Below, one piece after another: positions 1-11,223 of a DNA stretch of 64,000 bases. How positions within the stretch are numbered: the first letter of the stretch is position 1; the number at the start of each line of letters is the position of its first letter. The position numbers and the translations under genes were made by a program. The stretch lies in the NCBI GenBank assembly GCA_030490835.1, contig CM059971.1, positions 41,836,012 through 41,900,011 on the forward strand, written 5' to 3'. The notes under the pieces were generated by a model. It had not been told where the DNA came from. It did no database searches and saw only the letters and a list, made by a program, of their open reading frames with translations. Source of the stretch: Annona cherimola (Eukaryota > Streptophyta > Magnoliopsida > Magnoliales > Annonaceae).

Positions 1-1212
1 TGATGATAAATTCAAAATTTATGAATTTTTCCATGATATACTAAGCATAAGCTATTTCATGGTATTTTTTATTTTTGGAAAAAATGTCAAGTTTTGGAAC
101 TCATGAATAATAATCCACGTTACTGTGAACAATAACCTCGGATGAACAGTAATCTGCTACAGTGATTTGCTACAGAAATTATGAACAATAAACAAGCATG
201 ATTTTGAAGAAAATTTGAGATTAGTATTTAAATATAAGGGTGGAATTTTTGAAGAACCTATGGATAAAAATATCCGTATAAAGAAATAATGCTCAAATAT
301 TATAAAGCATTCATGGAAAGTAGCTTGAATAAAATAAATGAAATATCCCTTTTCCTTGAATAGAAAAAGGAAAAGAAAAAGTCGAGGACACCACCTGAGG
401 AGGTAAGCAAGTTATATATTTTGCAAAACTATTTCCAAAATGCTTGAAATTATTTGTAAATTGCTTTATGAAATTTATTTAAGGTTGGCCATACCTATAA
501 CTGCTTTACATGAACTGAAGTACGTTTGTTAAATTATTTATTAAATGCATTTTATAAAATTATTTATGATTTAAAAATATCATGCTGGCATGTGCATGTG
601 AATGAGTATGTGCACAAGGAATAGGCCATAGTTGAGGTAGTAAGTGGACCGGATGTCCCCCTCACTATCGCCAAGTCGCTTATATAGGCCCAGGCCGGCG
701 GTGACCTTCCTGAGATGGGAGCATGTATGGCATGGGTGCCTAGCTAGCATCGCATCTAAAGAAATGTCATGAATAATATGAATATATTGCATTTGCATTT
801 TATGAAATGCATGAAAATGATTGAAAAATTATGTATGGCTTGCTTACTGAGTATTATTACTCACCCATGCTTTTTCAACAACAGATAGGAAATGATGATG
901 AAGGCAGCATGCAAAATGATATACAGTTTTTGATATATATGTTGTATATGTAAATTTTATATAAAGACAATGATGAAAATTTGGAAATGAAAAATATCTT
1001 TTCAATGATGATGTTTATGAACAGACTTTGATTTTAACTGTGATATGTGAAATATATTTCAAGTTGAATGAATGGTGGCAATTTTTCATGTATTGATGTT
1101 ATACATAAAAAAAACCTTTCCGTGTGATAAGGGTAACAATCCTGAGTTACGTTTACCAATCAAAAATGATCCCGGAGTAAGGCTTCTAGGCACCCTGGTT
1201 CGGGGCACCACA
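1..1212 (+). mobile_element. 5' LTR (3' portion) of outer Tekay-like chromovirus
   Basis: This stretch aligns by eye with 22332-23511, the 3' LTR of the same element, so its first ~1.3 kb lies left of the window. It ends in GGCACCACA at 1212, six bases before a tRNA-Met PBS. The 5' LTR keeps about 38 bp near 570-610 that the 3' LTR lacks, and scattered substitutions separate the two, so the insertion is not recent. It holds GAGGTAAGCAAG (400-411) and the complementary GCTTGCTTAC (838-847) around a 426-bp variable module. Confidence 0.9.
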
Positions 1213-1217
1213 GAAGT

Positions 1218-1230
1218 TGGTATCAGAGCA
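1218..1230 (+). promoter_or_regulatory. Primer-binding site, initiator tRNA-Met type
   Basis: TGGTATCAGAGCA begins five bases after the LTR end. This is the usual plant PBS complementary to the 3' end of tRNA-iMet. It fixes the orientation and 5' boundary of the outer element's internal region. Confidence 0.92.
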
Positions 1231-1331
1231 TGGATTGGTAAATACGCAGAAATGGAAAGAAATGATCAAGCTAGAATACATGAAAATCAGGATTGTGATT
1301 GATTTATTTATCATTGATGATCTATATGTAG

Positions 1332-1723
1332 ATGGCAGATAGAGGAAAGGCTCCACTAAGTGCAAGGGAAATAGAAGAAGAGTAAGAACGGGAACGGGCT
1401 CAGGAGAGGGTTAATAGATAGTTATCCTCCCAAGAAGGTCTAACCATAAGACCCCAGTTCCCACTAGTTACCAGACCCTTCCACACATTAGGGGACCAGA
1501 GGGACGTCGCCCAATATTCCCCAGCCATCCACCAGGATTTCCGGTATTATCCGAAATCCACCAGGCAGAGTCCTCAAGCCAGGCACCTGCACCCCCAGAC
1601 TCTCTAGTATATACCCTAGCCAGCCCACTGCCTAGGCCATCGGTCGTTACCGATTAGGTTGCTGAGGAGGATTTACAAAGATATTAGCGAGGGAGAGTTG
1701 CCCTAGTCCCACCTAACCCAGGT
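1332..1723 (+). pseudogene. Extra ORF ahead of gag, first part (split by insertion)
   Basis: An ATG at 1332 opens a short hydrophilic reading frame (MADRGKAPLSAREIEEE) that stops at a TAA. The remaining frames to 1723 read Pro/Arg-rich peptide with several stops. The last codons (LVPPNPGP) run in frame across the target site into 15911 once the 14-kb insertion and one duplicated CCGTG are removed, so this is one region with 15911-16286. I do not recognise the protein. Its position between PBS and gag makes it an accessory leader ORF of the chromovirus. The frame at 1332 differs from that at 1723, so at least one indel has occurred. Confidence 0.5.
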
Positions 1724-1728
1724 CCGTG
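1724..1728. repeat. Target-site duplication CCGTG (left copy)
   Basis: CCGTG stands just before the LTR terminus at 1729 and again at 15906-15910, just after the other terminus. This shows that 1729-15905 is one insertion event. Confidence 0.93.
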
Positions 1729-1997
1729 TGTGGCGCCCCGAACCGAGGCGTCCACATAGTCCTTACTCCAAGATCTTGTCGATTGGTAAATATGACTAAG
1801 GATTGTTGCCCTGATCACGTGGCGGGTTCTTAATTGGATCTCGTCCAAATGTTTTTTCATTTCTTTCTGTTTCTTTCATCATATAATCATATACTCATCA
1901 TCATTCATAATGGACTCATCCTTATCATCAAAAATCATCAATTTCTTATATTATTCATAACTTCATAATTTCATACAACCTACATCCTTTCTTATTA

Positions 1998-2097
1998 NNN
2001 NNNNNNNNNNNNNNNNNNNNNNNNNNNNNNNNNNNNNNNNNNNNNNNNNNNNNNNNNNNNNNNNNNNNNNNNNNNNNNNNNNNNNNNNNNNNNNNNN
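1998..2097. other. Assembly gap, 100 N
   Basis: Exactly 100 N, the usual placeholder for a gap of unknown length. The sister LTR around 6900-6990 has about 72 bp between the same flanking words, so the true missing sequence is probably near 70 bp. Confidence 0.97.
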
Positions 2098-3390
2098 ACA
2101 TGCCCTTCATCTCTTGGCTTTCCCTACACCTGTCTGAGGTTGGGAAAACAAAACATGAGTCTAAACTCAATAAGCAAGCAATTTTCATTTTAAATACATT
2201 CCTCTTCATTCTATAGAAGACACTTACCAAGTGATCAACTATCAAATGCACAGAAACCTTTTCATAAACATTGGATGTGCAAATGCTTCCTTTCCATTCC
2301 AGACATAAACCTTCATGTGCTGGTACGCTAGCCTAGGGAACATCTCACATAGCATAGTCTAATACGCCGCCTTTCTTCGACTTGGCCTCATCAAGGGGAA
2401 CCTCTCCTCCTCTTGACGCTTACATAGTCTCCTACATGCATGACTTTTGATTTCTCCGGCATTATATACCTCTTACACTATGTGACTTGTCATTCTCATG
2501 TAGAGAATTATTTGCACCATCCCTTTAAAACATCATTTAAAATCTATACCTTCCTTTTCAATCATGTATGAAAATGCAATGCATTTATTCACATATAACA
2601 TTCCTTTGCCTCCATCACTTGGGAGGACGCAGCCGGCACACAGCCAGTTTGACTCAGCAATAGTAAAGGGGGACCCTCTGATCCACTTTCTACCTCCACC
2701 AAAGCCCCTTTATTATGTATCATACATGTGTACATGTCCATGAACATCACATGATATCAATATGCCGGCATGACTTTTCACAAAAACTCATAAACATTCA
2801 TCATTTTAAAACATTATAGGAATGACCACCCATAAACACATTTCATAAATACTTGAGAATAAAATCACATTTCAAAGTTGTGCTTGCTTATAATGAAGCA
2901 GTAAAATTACATTTTAAAAAAGTTTGTTTGCTTACCTCCTCAGTTGGTGTCGTCAACCTTCTCCTTCCTTTATCCCTATACAAGAAAAATGGATATTTTA
3001 TCCATTCATTCCATGTCTTAGGTTGCTTTCTTGCTTTATAACCATTCATTACCTCATTCCCACAGAGGTTAATCTTATAAAGATACTTGGTCATTACCCA
3101 TTTATATGGATTTTTATCCATAAATCCTTTAAAGTTTTATCCATACATCCTCATAAAATATAAAAATAAATCTCAATTTTTTCCAAAATCATGTTGTTTA
3201 CTGTTCATAGTTACTGTAGCATATTACTGTTTACGATCACTGATCATGGTACTATTCATGTTTACTGTTCACCCGAGGTTATTGTTCACAGTAACGTGGG
3301 TTACTGTTCATAGGTTCCAAAAAATTGATATTTTTCCAAAAAATAAAAAATACCATGACATAACTTATGTTTAGTATATCATGGAAAAAT

Positions 3391-3522
3391 TCATAAATTA
3401 TCAATTTATCATCATTAACTTGGCCAAATAAATCATTTTCTCCATATACTAAAAATTCATAAATTATGAATTTATCATCATTAACTTGGCCAAATAAATC
3501 ATTTTCTCCATATACTAAAAAT
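3391..3522. repeat. 66-bp tandem duplication inside the LTR
   Basis: Two nearly identical 66-bp units (3391-3456 and 3457-3522) contain the words CATCATTAACTTGGCC and CATTTTCTCCATATAC. Other family-A LTRs in the window have one copy, so this is private to the present copy. Confidence 0.85.
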
Positions 3523-4716
3523 CAACATAAGTTCGCTTAAGCATAATCCTTAATTCCAAAAATTATGAGATTAATATATCATCATTCCAACATCAAATTT
3601 ATCATATTCATTCATCCCAAATCATCATTGATCAATTTTGGAGTATTATTTACACATATCATATGCTATCTTCCCGAATGCTCTATCTTTGCTCCAAATT
3701 TTCGATGTTTCAGCATAATTTCAATTCAGCATTATAACTTTACTTATTTTCTCATGCTTAGGCATTATCTAAGCATGGTTTACCCTACTTAACACCAAAA
3801 ATAAATTTGAAAAGAAATCACTTACCCTACATGGAGATATCCCTCTTTTTCTTACACTTTCTCTCTCTAACTTTCTCCTCTTCTTTCTCCTCAAGGCTAA
3901 AACATGGTGGGGGTGAAAAATACTCAAATGGATCTGGGTTTGCTGTGCTTTGGACATCCCCCCTTGGCCTCTATTTATAGGGCTTGATTTTTCATAAAAT
4001 TGGATTTTACCCCCTTGCTTGAGGTATTAAATTGTAAATGTATTTTTTTATAATTTCAAAAAGGTGCATTGAGCCAAGAGAAGCCACCCTACAGCAGCTC
4101 CAGCCCCCCTATGGCAAGCCCTTATTTTTCAGATTTTTAATTTATTAAAATTATTTTTTTTAAGCTAATTTAATCCTAGCCGTTGATCTTCGATGATGAT
4201 GAATGTGGACCATTGATTTTGGTCAAGATCTCAACCACCCCCTTCTGTAGCTCTGATTTTCATTTATTATTTTTATTTTTAATTATTTAAATTTAAATAA
4301 AAGTCAAAGGTAATTAATTGAAAAGATAAGCTTCCTTTTTCATCTCCATTTCACGTTCCATCTTGACCCTTGATTCGTGATTTTCATTACATCTTAAACC
4401 ATTCATCATGTCCATCATAATATTTTGGCCATCCATAAAGAATTTCATCTCAATCCGACGTCCGGATTGCAAGTTATGAATTTTTTTTCAAATTTTCACT
4501 AAAATCCAAAATTCTATTAAAATATCTAAAAGTATTGCTATTTCGTCCTGTAGTGATTAAATATCCCTTTTTGTCTTTTTATGATTAAGTTAATCCAAGT
4601 GATTAACTCTTAATCACGTGTCTGAATCCCAAGGTTACTATTCACGTGCACTATTCATCCGAATTTCATAAATAATTATTTTAACCTCTATTCCCATATA
4701 TTTTCATACCCATGAA

Positions 4717-5971
4717 TAGGGGTGCAACTCGGGTCGGGTTATACCAGGTTGGAGAAAACCCAAACCCTAAGCCAACCGGGTTGGAGTGAACCCAAACCCT
4801 AAGCCAACCGGGTTGGAGTAAACCCAAACCCAAACCCTAAGAATTTAATCCGGGTTCGGACCGGGTTCGCATTGGTTTTGGTTTGGTTTCGGGTTAGAAT
4901 TCGGGTTATCAATGAACTGTTTTTTTCCAAATTTAATTGTAATCTAAAAGAAAGTTATTGGAATATACATACCTGTGTTTATGAAGTCAAGCCTCAGCTG
5001 AATTCTGCAATGTCCTTTCAAGGAATTCTGCAAAATCATGCTAAATCCTACAATATTCTTTGAATGAACTCTGTAAGTAATTTTTTAGCATCCTATAGGC
5101 ACAAATAAATGACAAATTAGTTAGTTTTATGACTAGTTCGTCATTTCTATTTAATAGCTAATGGAAATGACTCAAGTGTAGCAAATAGAAAATGAACATA
5201 TCATACCAATTATTGTAGTTGAAACTAAACATTATCATACAAATTGCTAAAATTGAATCCAAACTGAACATTTATCATACAAATTGCTAAAATAGAAATT
5301 GACCACTTGTCATACCAATAAACTTAAAATATGAATCAAATTTATACTACAATCTGAAATTCAAACTAACAGATTTCTCATACTAACAGAAAGATAATAT
5401 GAAATAGATTTATCATGCCAACTCAAATTCAAACATAATCCATATAACAGTTATTCAAAGCAACTAAATCTAAATACACTAAGCATAATTATTCAACATT
5501 CCAATTGAATTTAAGTGCAATCCAAATTTAAAATGACAATATAAACAAATCTCAAGTTTAAATAAGTTTACATCTACTTTTAAACAAATTCAAAATTCAA
5601 ATGAGTTCATGTCTCCAAGTTTCCAAAAAAACTAATGTCAAGTTCTTCCTCCTCGATTTACATCTTTGAAAATAATATGCATCAACCTAAACAAAAAAAA
5701 TGCATGCAACTGTTAACAATAAGAAGATAATAATCATAAAAAATCATCATAGAAATTAAGTTACCTCAAGTTACACGATCTACTGATACACTAGCCACCT
5801 ATATATTAATATTACAAAAAAACATATATAATTTATGAAAAAATTATATAAATTACACCGGGTTCGGACCGGGTCGGGTTTTGGTACCGGGTTGGTGTGA
5901 ACCCAGTTTTGGTTTCGGGTTTCTACGGGTCGGGCGGGTTCGGACCGACCCGGTACCAAGTTGCACTCCTA
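4717..5971. mobile_element. Non-autonomous hAT transposon (MITE)
   Basis: The termini are inverted: TAGGGGTGCAACTCGGGTCG on the left, and on the right the complement of TAGGAGTGCAACTTGGTACC. The element is flanked by perfect 8-bp duplications CCCATGAA (4709-4716 and 5972-5979). The sister LTR at ~15820-15835 carries the empty site once. An 8-bp duplication with TAGGGGTGCAA-type ends is the hAT superfamily signature. The subterminal parts are rich in AACCC/GGGTT words in both orientations, as expected for transposase binding. The 1255-bp body is AT-rich and has no transposase-like ORF. Confidence 0.93.
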
Positions 5972-6057
5972 CCCATGAATGTACATTTTTCCAAATATAT
6001 TACCTAGGGTTTACAACCCTAGGGTTTTATACACGTGTCTATGATCAGAGTTTCACA

Positions 6058-6649
6058 ATTCTCCCCCATTACAATAGGTTTCGTCCCGAAACCTGTCGCC
6101 CTTCAAATATTCCATTACGTTTTTTCTGCATAATTAGACATCTATCTCCAAAAGCATATTAGCCTTTTCTGGCTTTTGCTAATTTTCTATTTTATATGGA
6201 GGAAATTCCTTCCTCTTCCTTACCTGTCTTTAAATGTGTTGTGTTTGGAAAATAATTTCAAACAATTCTTTTTCTTCCTTAATTTATGACATCATAATTC
6301 TATATCATGATATATAAATATCATGAGTTCTATTCCTTTTGTTCCTTTATTCTTTCTACATCTATCTCCCAATCATTGCTATGATATAACTTCCTGCGGT
6401 ATCATACCTTTTCTTTCTTTTCGTTTACTCTTTCTATACTCATCTACCATTCCTTGATATGATACCATTTTTGTCTCATCATAAAAAAGCATCATAGCTT
6501 CATAAACATATAAATCTAGACATTATCTTTGCTTATGTATCAATTCATATTCTAATACCAACTTCTGTGGTATCATTCCTTTTCTATCACCATTCTTAAT
6601 TTTTCTCTTTCCACGCCTATTTACTAATCCTTGGTCTTATACCAATTTT
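6058..6649 (-). mobile_element. Internal region of antisense non-autonomous element
   Basis: Only 592 bp separate the two LTRs. Next to the 3' LTR is a pyrimidine-rich stretch (6059-6068), the complement of a PPT. Then come AGGTTTCG and CGAAACCT arms (6076-6083, 6087-6094), matching the hairpin before the outer element's PPT. Next to the 5' LTR the complement of a decayed tRNA-Met PBS is seen at ~6635-6644. Between them are three further PBS-like words near 6390, 6468 and 6564. No gag or pol is present, so movement must have depended on proteins supplied in trans. Confidence 0.85.
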
Positions 6650-7555
6650 TGTGGCGCCTCGAATCGAGGCGTCCACATAGTCAAGATCTTGTCGATTGGT
6701 AAATATAACTCAGGATTGTAGCCCTGATCACGCGGCGGGTTCTTAATTGGATCTCGTCCAAATTTTTTTCATTTCTTTCTTTTTCTTTCATCATATAATC
6801 ATATACTCATCATCATTCATAATGCACTCATTCATATATTATTCATATATCATCAATTTCTTATATTATTCATAACTTCATAATTTCATACAACCTATGT
6901 CCTTTCTTATCATATCCCATTAGGGCATCTATTCATACAAAAATCTACTAACCTTTGTAGATTCCTCTTTTCCTTTAGCAACACATGCCCTTCATCTCTT
7001 AGCTTTCCTTACACCTGGCTAAGGTTGGGGAAAAAAAACATGAGTCGAAACTCAATAAGCAAGCATTTTTCATTTTAAATGCATTCTTCTCCATTCGATA
7101 GAAGACACTTACCAAGTGATCAACTATCAAATGCACAGAAGTCTTTTCATAAAAATCATTTCATAAACATTGGATGTACAAATGCTTCCTTTCCATTCCT
7201 GACATAAACCTTCGTGTGCGGGTACGCTAGCCTAGGGAACATCTCACATAGCATGGTCTAATACGCTGACTTTCTCTGACTTGGCCTCATCAAGGGGAAC
7301 CTCTCTTCCTGTTGACGCCTATATGGTCTCCTACATGCATGACTTTTGATTTTTCCGGCATTATATACCTCTTATACTAGGTGACTTGTCATTCTCATGT
7401 TTAGAATTATTTGCACTATCCCTTTAAAAACATCATTTCAAATCCATGCTTTCATTTTCAATCCATGTATGAAAATGCAATGCATTCATTCACACATAAC
7501 ATTCCTTTGCCTCTACCTCTTTGGAGGACACCGCCGGCACATAGCCCGTACGACT
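6650..7555 (-). mobile_element. 5' LTR of antisense element, first segment
   Basis: Starts TGTGGCGCC at 6650 and parallels 1729-2650 with substitutions and a 10-bp deletion near 6680. It breaks at 7555, where Athila-like copy 1 begins, and resumes at 15324. About 1.55 kb of this LTR, matching ~2650-4210 of the sister LTR, is missing at the far junction. Confidence 0.88.
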
Positions 7556-8270
7556 TGATAAGTAAAAAATTGTTATTATATTTTATGGACATTTTATACC
7601 AAATTGATGAGTAATTAATTGAAATTAATATGAAATTTGATTTTAAAAATAGTTTTGCAACTTTGGGATATTAAATATTAATTTCAAGCAATGTAAACAA
7701 TTTTTATATTCTTTTGGCTTGAAATTACATTTTATTTGTTGCCATGAAATTAAATGGGTAAACTCACTAATGATTAATGATTTAAATATTTTTATGCAGG
7801 AAAAACAAATTACACCAAGTGAGCCCAACAAAGATCAGTCCATTCATGTGACCAATTCAGCACCCAATTCACGTTATGAGCAAAGAATGATTTTTCCATC
7901 AACCAGCTGATCACGTCTACATTGCTATCCATTTTCCAGCATTGTATTAACGTGATTCACGTATGATAGCCAGCTGCAAAAAAATCACTTCAGCACCGTT
8001 CAATGCTCTGACCACATGAATTAAAATTAGCATATGCATTGCTGCATATTCACGTAAATTTAGTAAAATGTAGCAACAAAATGATGGGCAGCAAATGCAA
8101 TGACCAGAAATGACGTGAATGGGTAGCATACAGCATATGCAATGTAATGGCGTGAATAAAAAAAAGGGGAGCAGCAATGCAAATGCATATGGAACGTAAA
8201 TTAAAAATGGGCAGCGGCATGCATTCAATTTGATGGCCCACCAAATCAATAGCAAAATCTGCTGATTAAT

Positions 8271-8813
8271 CACGTGATTTGATGGCCCACCAGCAGCAAA
8301 AGATCACCACGTGATCAATGGATGCATGGACATGATCTTGATGAATGCGATGACGTGAAATGAGCAGAAATGCAACATGATAGCAACAAGGCAATTCATG
8401 TGAACCTGCTTGGACCCCACATGACATTTAAATTTCGGCCATTAAATACCCATCCAAAATCACATGATTGCATTGCTTCCCATTGGCCCACCACCATCAG
8501 CAGTATATCTGATCACGTGAATGCAACACCCTTTGATAAAATTCAGCAACATGCTTTAATCAATGGACCAGCAGCATATGCAATATTCACGTGAATGATG
8601 CAGGGATTCATATACACATAAATGGCAGCAACATATAATGGACAGCAATGCATTCAACGTGAGCAGCAGCTGAATATTCAAATTCCAGCAGCATTTGATG
8701 GACCCCACTAGCAGATGCAATCAACGTGATGGGCAAATGGCTAACAAATGCAACGTGATCAGAAATGGGCAGCAGCAGCGGCCCACCATCAGCAACAGCT
8801 GATCCATCACGTG
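8271..8813. promoter_or_regulatory. Cluster of five CACGTG (G-box) palindromes
   Basis: CACGTG occurs at 8271, 8308, 8514, 8588 and 8808, mostly within TCACGTGA(A/T), together with many single TCACGT or ACGTGA words. G-boxes are bound by plant bHLH and bZIP factors, including those responding to light and abscisic acid. The cluster ends just upstream of the TATA box, so it may drive this LTR. That role is inference. Confidence 0.55.
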
Positions 8814-8886
8814 AATTGGGCAGCAGCAAAATTCCCATCACAAATAACATTAAATGCATTGAAGTGATGGGGCCCACTTATTCAGC

Positions 8887-8893
8887 TATAAAA
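8887..8893 (+). promoter_or_regulatory. Candidate TATA box of Athila-like LTR
   Basis: TATAAAA in an otherwise mixed context, about 1.33 kb into the LTR and 75 bp after the last G-box. Transcription would start near 8920. Confidence 0.6.
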
Positions 8894-9977
8894 GAGCATT
8901 CGGGAGAGAGCATTGGATATTCGAAAAAAACCAGCATTGAGCTTTAAAAGAGCAACATTTCGGTGGCAGTAAAAATTCCGAGAAGCAATCACCAAGAAAA
9001 TCCCTACAAGGATATCACTGCAAAATATTTTAGCAAGGATTTTAGAAGAGGAGTAGAGCAAAATTCGGAGAAAGAAAGAAAGCGAAAGCAAAGTGGAGAG
9101 CACGGGCAAAAGACAGACCTGCAAATTGCGTGGAGCAACCGACACACCATTAAAGTTTCAATCCAATAAGCTTTTCTATCTTTTCCCTTTTTAATTTTAA
9201 TTATCTTGTTTAAGATGGTTTGTAATTTTAATTTCATTTTGAACTTAAACATGCTTGGCTAAATACTAAATCTGGGGTTTATGACGTAGCATGCGTACAA
9301 TGCAATGTGGTTTGGATTTTTAATTCATTCATGATGGATATTGTTGGTAATTTAATATCTTGTGATTTTTACGCTTGCTTTGTACATGGGCTCGTACTTT
9401 AGCATGATACCATATATTTTGTGATGGAACCAAGAGGTGAAAACCTAATATACGACAATCAAGATATTAAACCTAGAAATCTAAGACCATGAGAATAGGC
9501 ATGATAACCTTGAGGAATTTCATGAACAAATCATAGAACTTAATGGATTCTAATTAACTTAATCCTATGAGAATAGGTGATTAAGAAAAATTAGAATACG
9601 CCTTGTAGGTTTCGAGAGAAGGTGCAAGGATAAATTAGGAATTGTTCTCCTTTAACAAATAATTTTCAATTTAAATAATTGTACCACTACCCGTTGCAAA
9701 AATATGCATATGAAATCCTAGACCCTAGATACTTATACTCTTGTTTTCTCTACTCATCTTAATTTGTAATTTTCTCTTCTCATTTTGTTAATCTCTTTTC
9801 CCTTCTATTTATTAAATTTTCTTCCCATTTTTCTATTTAATTTGAATTATTCTCTCCATAACCGACACGAAAATATTTAAAAGCAAAATTTACAGTCCCG
9901 AATTCCCTGTGGAACGATAATTTATTTACTACAATCTACGACCCGTGCACTCGCAGTAAGATTGCGAACAAGTATTT

Positions 9978-9996
9978 TGGCGCCGTTGCCGGGGAA
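9978..9996 (+). promoter_or_regulatory. Primer-binding site, tRNA-Asp type
   Basis: TGGCGCCGTTGCCGGGGAA is the standard PBS of plant Athila/Tat elements, complementary to the tRNA-Asp 3' end. It lies seven bases past the LTR. Confidence 0.93.
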
Positions 9997-10074
9997 CTTC
10001 GGCATTGCTTTAAATTTTGTTTTAAGATACTTTCTTTATTTTCATTCATTCTAAATTAGCTAGTTAATTTTTGT

Positions 10075-11223
10075 ATGCACCCACATACTCGAAACTTTGC
10101 AAAACAACTAGTTGAAAAACTCTTTGTTGCTGACCCTGAAATTGAACGTTATTGTAGGAGAAGAATTCGTGAGTATCATCAGCAACAAAATTCTCAAGAC
10201 ACTATGGCAGATCACAACAACCCAAACCCGCCACATCAAGAGCAGATGGAAGGCCAGGCCGAGAACAACGCTCCTCCCAGAAAAACAACTCTTAGCGATC
10301 GGAACCGTCCGAACCCTCGTGGATTTCGATCTTGCATTGTTGAACCAGAGATTGATGGAAGAAATTTTGAACTAAATCCTTGTCTCATCTGGATGGTTCA
10401 ACAGGACCAATTTGCAGGACTTCCTTCTGAAAATCCAACTGTACACATCACAAAATTCTTGCAATTATGCAACACAATTAGAGTGCAAAACATTCCACGC
10501 GAGGTAATTCGCTTGCAGCTTTTCCCATTTTATCTTCGAGACAGGGCAAGCGAATGGCTTTATTCTATACCGCCAGACACATTCAATACTTGGGATGAAC
10601 TCTCTACATCATTCCTGGAAAAATTCTTTCCACCAAATAAAATCAGGAAAATCAGATACGAGATTAATCAGTTTGTTCAAAAAGATGGCGAAACCTTATA
10701 TGATGCGTGGGAGAGGATGAAAGATCTACAACGCAAGTGCCCTCATCATGGTATCTCGCAAGGAGATATTATTGAAAACGTTTTCAATGGACTCAATCGA
10801 CCTAGCCGAAGCGCCGTCAACTCAGCCGCTGGTGGCCGATTCATGCGACTCACTGACAAAGAGGCTCTCAAACTCCTTGATGACTTAGCTCTTTATGATT
10901 CTCAGTACGGCGATGTCAGAGGGACCTCTCGGCGAGGAAATGTATATGATATTGAATCAATGCATGCTATACATGATAAACTTGATAAAATTTTGCAGCA
11001 AAAGAAGCAGGAATCCAAGGACCAGCATGCATCTCCTTCTGGACACATCTCATGTGAAATCTATAGAGCCTCACACTACACAACTGAGTGTAGTTTTGCC
11101 GTTAAAGACACCACGGGCGAGCAAGCTAATGCAATCAATAACCAATATGATACTCACACATATGGTAATCCCTATTCTAATACTTACAACCCTGGATGGA
11201 GGAATCACCCCAATTTTTCTTGA
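10075..11223 (+). pseudogene. gag: Athila-like copy 1 gag, interrupted by a stop
   Basis: A 382-codon frame encodes the capsid-like retrotransposon gag domain at residues ~150-270, with the family words LRDRASEWL, FLEKFFP, ETLYDAWERMKDLQRKCPHHG and NGL. The domain packages RNA into virus-like particles. A zinc knuckle should follow near 11053-11091. There the second cysteine is Tyr (TAT) and the spacing to His is one residue short, so it is probably broken. The frame ends at TGA 11221-11223, inside the conserved NPGWRNHPNFSW stretch, a Trp-to-stop change. Similarity continues downstream to about 11490, so the ORF is truncated and not naturally terminated. Confidence 0.88.

Larger units (their letters stand above)
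1729..6057 (-). mobile_element. 3' LTR of antisense non-autonomous element (family A)
   Basis: Read on the minus strand, the LTR begins TGTGAAAC at 6057 and ends GGCGCCACA at 1729. It resembles the outer element's LTR but is longer: about 3066 bp after removal of the hAT insertion with its duplication, and counting a 100-N gap. It has a minus-strand TATA box (TATAAATA on the complement of ~3971-3978) and an array of TACTGTTCA-like motifs at ~3198-3313. The module arms CTCAATAAGCAAGC (2166-2179) and TTTGCTTACC (2927-2936) enclose ~750 bp. No coding capacity is seen; the short ORFs here are chance frames. Confidence 0.9.
7556..9970 (+). mobile_element. 5' LTR of Athila-like copy 1
   Basis: Begins TGATAAG at 7556, exactly where the host LTR is interrupted (likely 5-bp target CGACT at 7551-7555). 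It ends GCGAACA at 9970, seven bases before a tRNA-Asp-type PBS. The last ~100 bp (CCCTGTGGAACGATA, then a stretch around GTGCACTCGCAGTAA) are typical of Athila/Tat LTR ends. A TATA box at 8887-8893 and a cluster of CACGTG words upstream mark the likely promoter. The 3' LTR of this copy is absent. Confidence 0.88.

Noticed and set aside
4760..4845. Interstitial telomere repeat
   Set aside because: The AACCCTAA words are interrupted and belong to the hAT subterminal region.
7947..8273. Antisense frame of 108 residues in the Athila-like LTR
   Set aside because: It is the complement of a CAGCA/ACGTGA-rich promoter region and has no protein-like features beyond that composition.
9978..9996. Possible tRNA gene fragment
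   Set aside because: It is only the tRNA-complementary PBS; no cloverleaf surrounds it.
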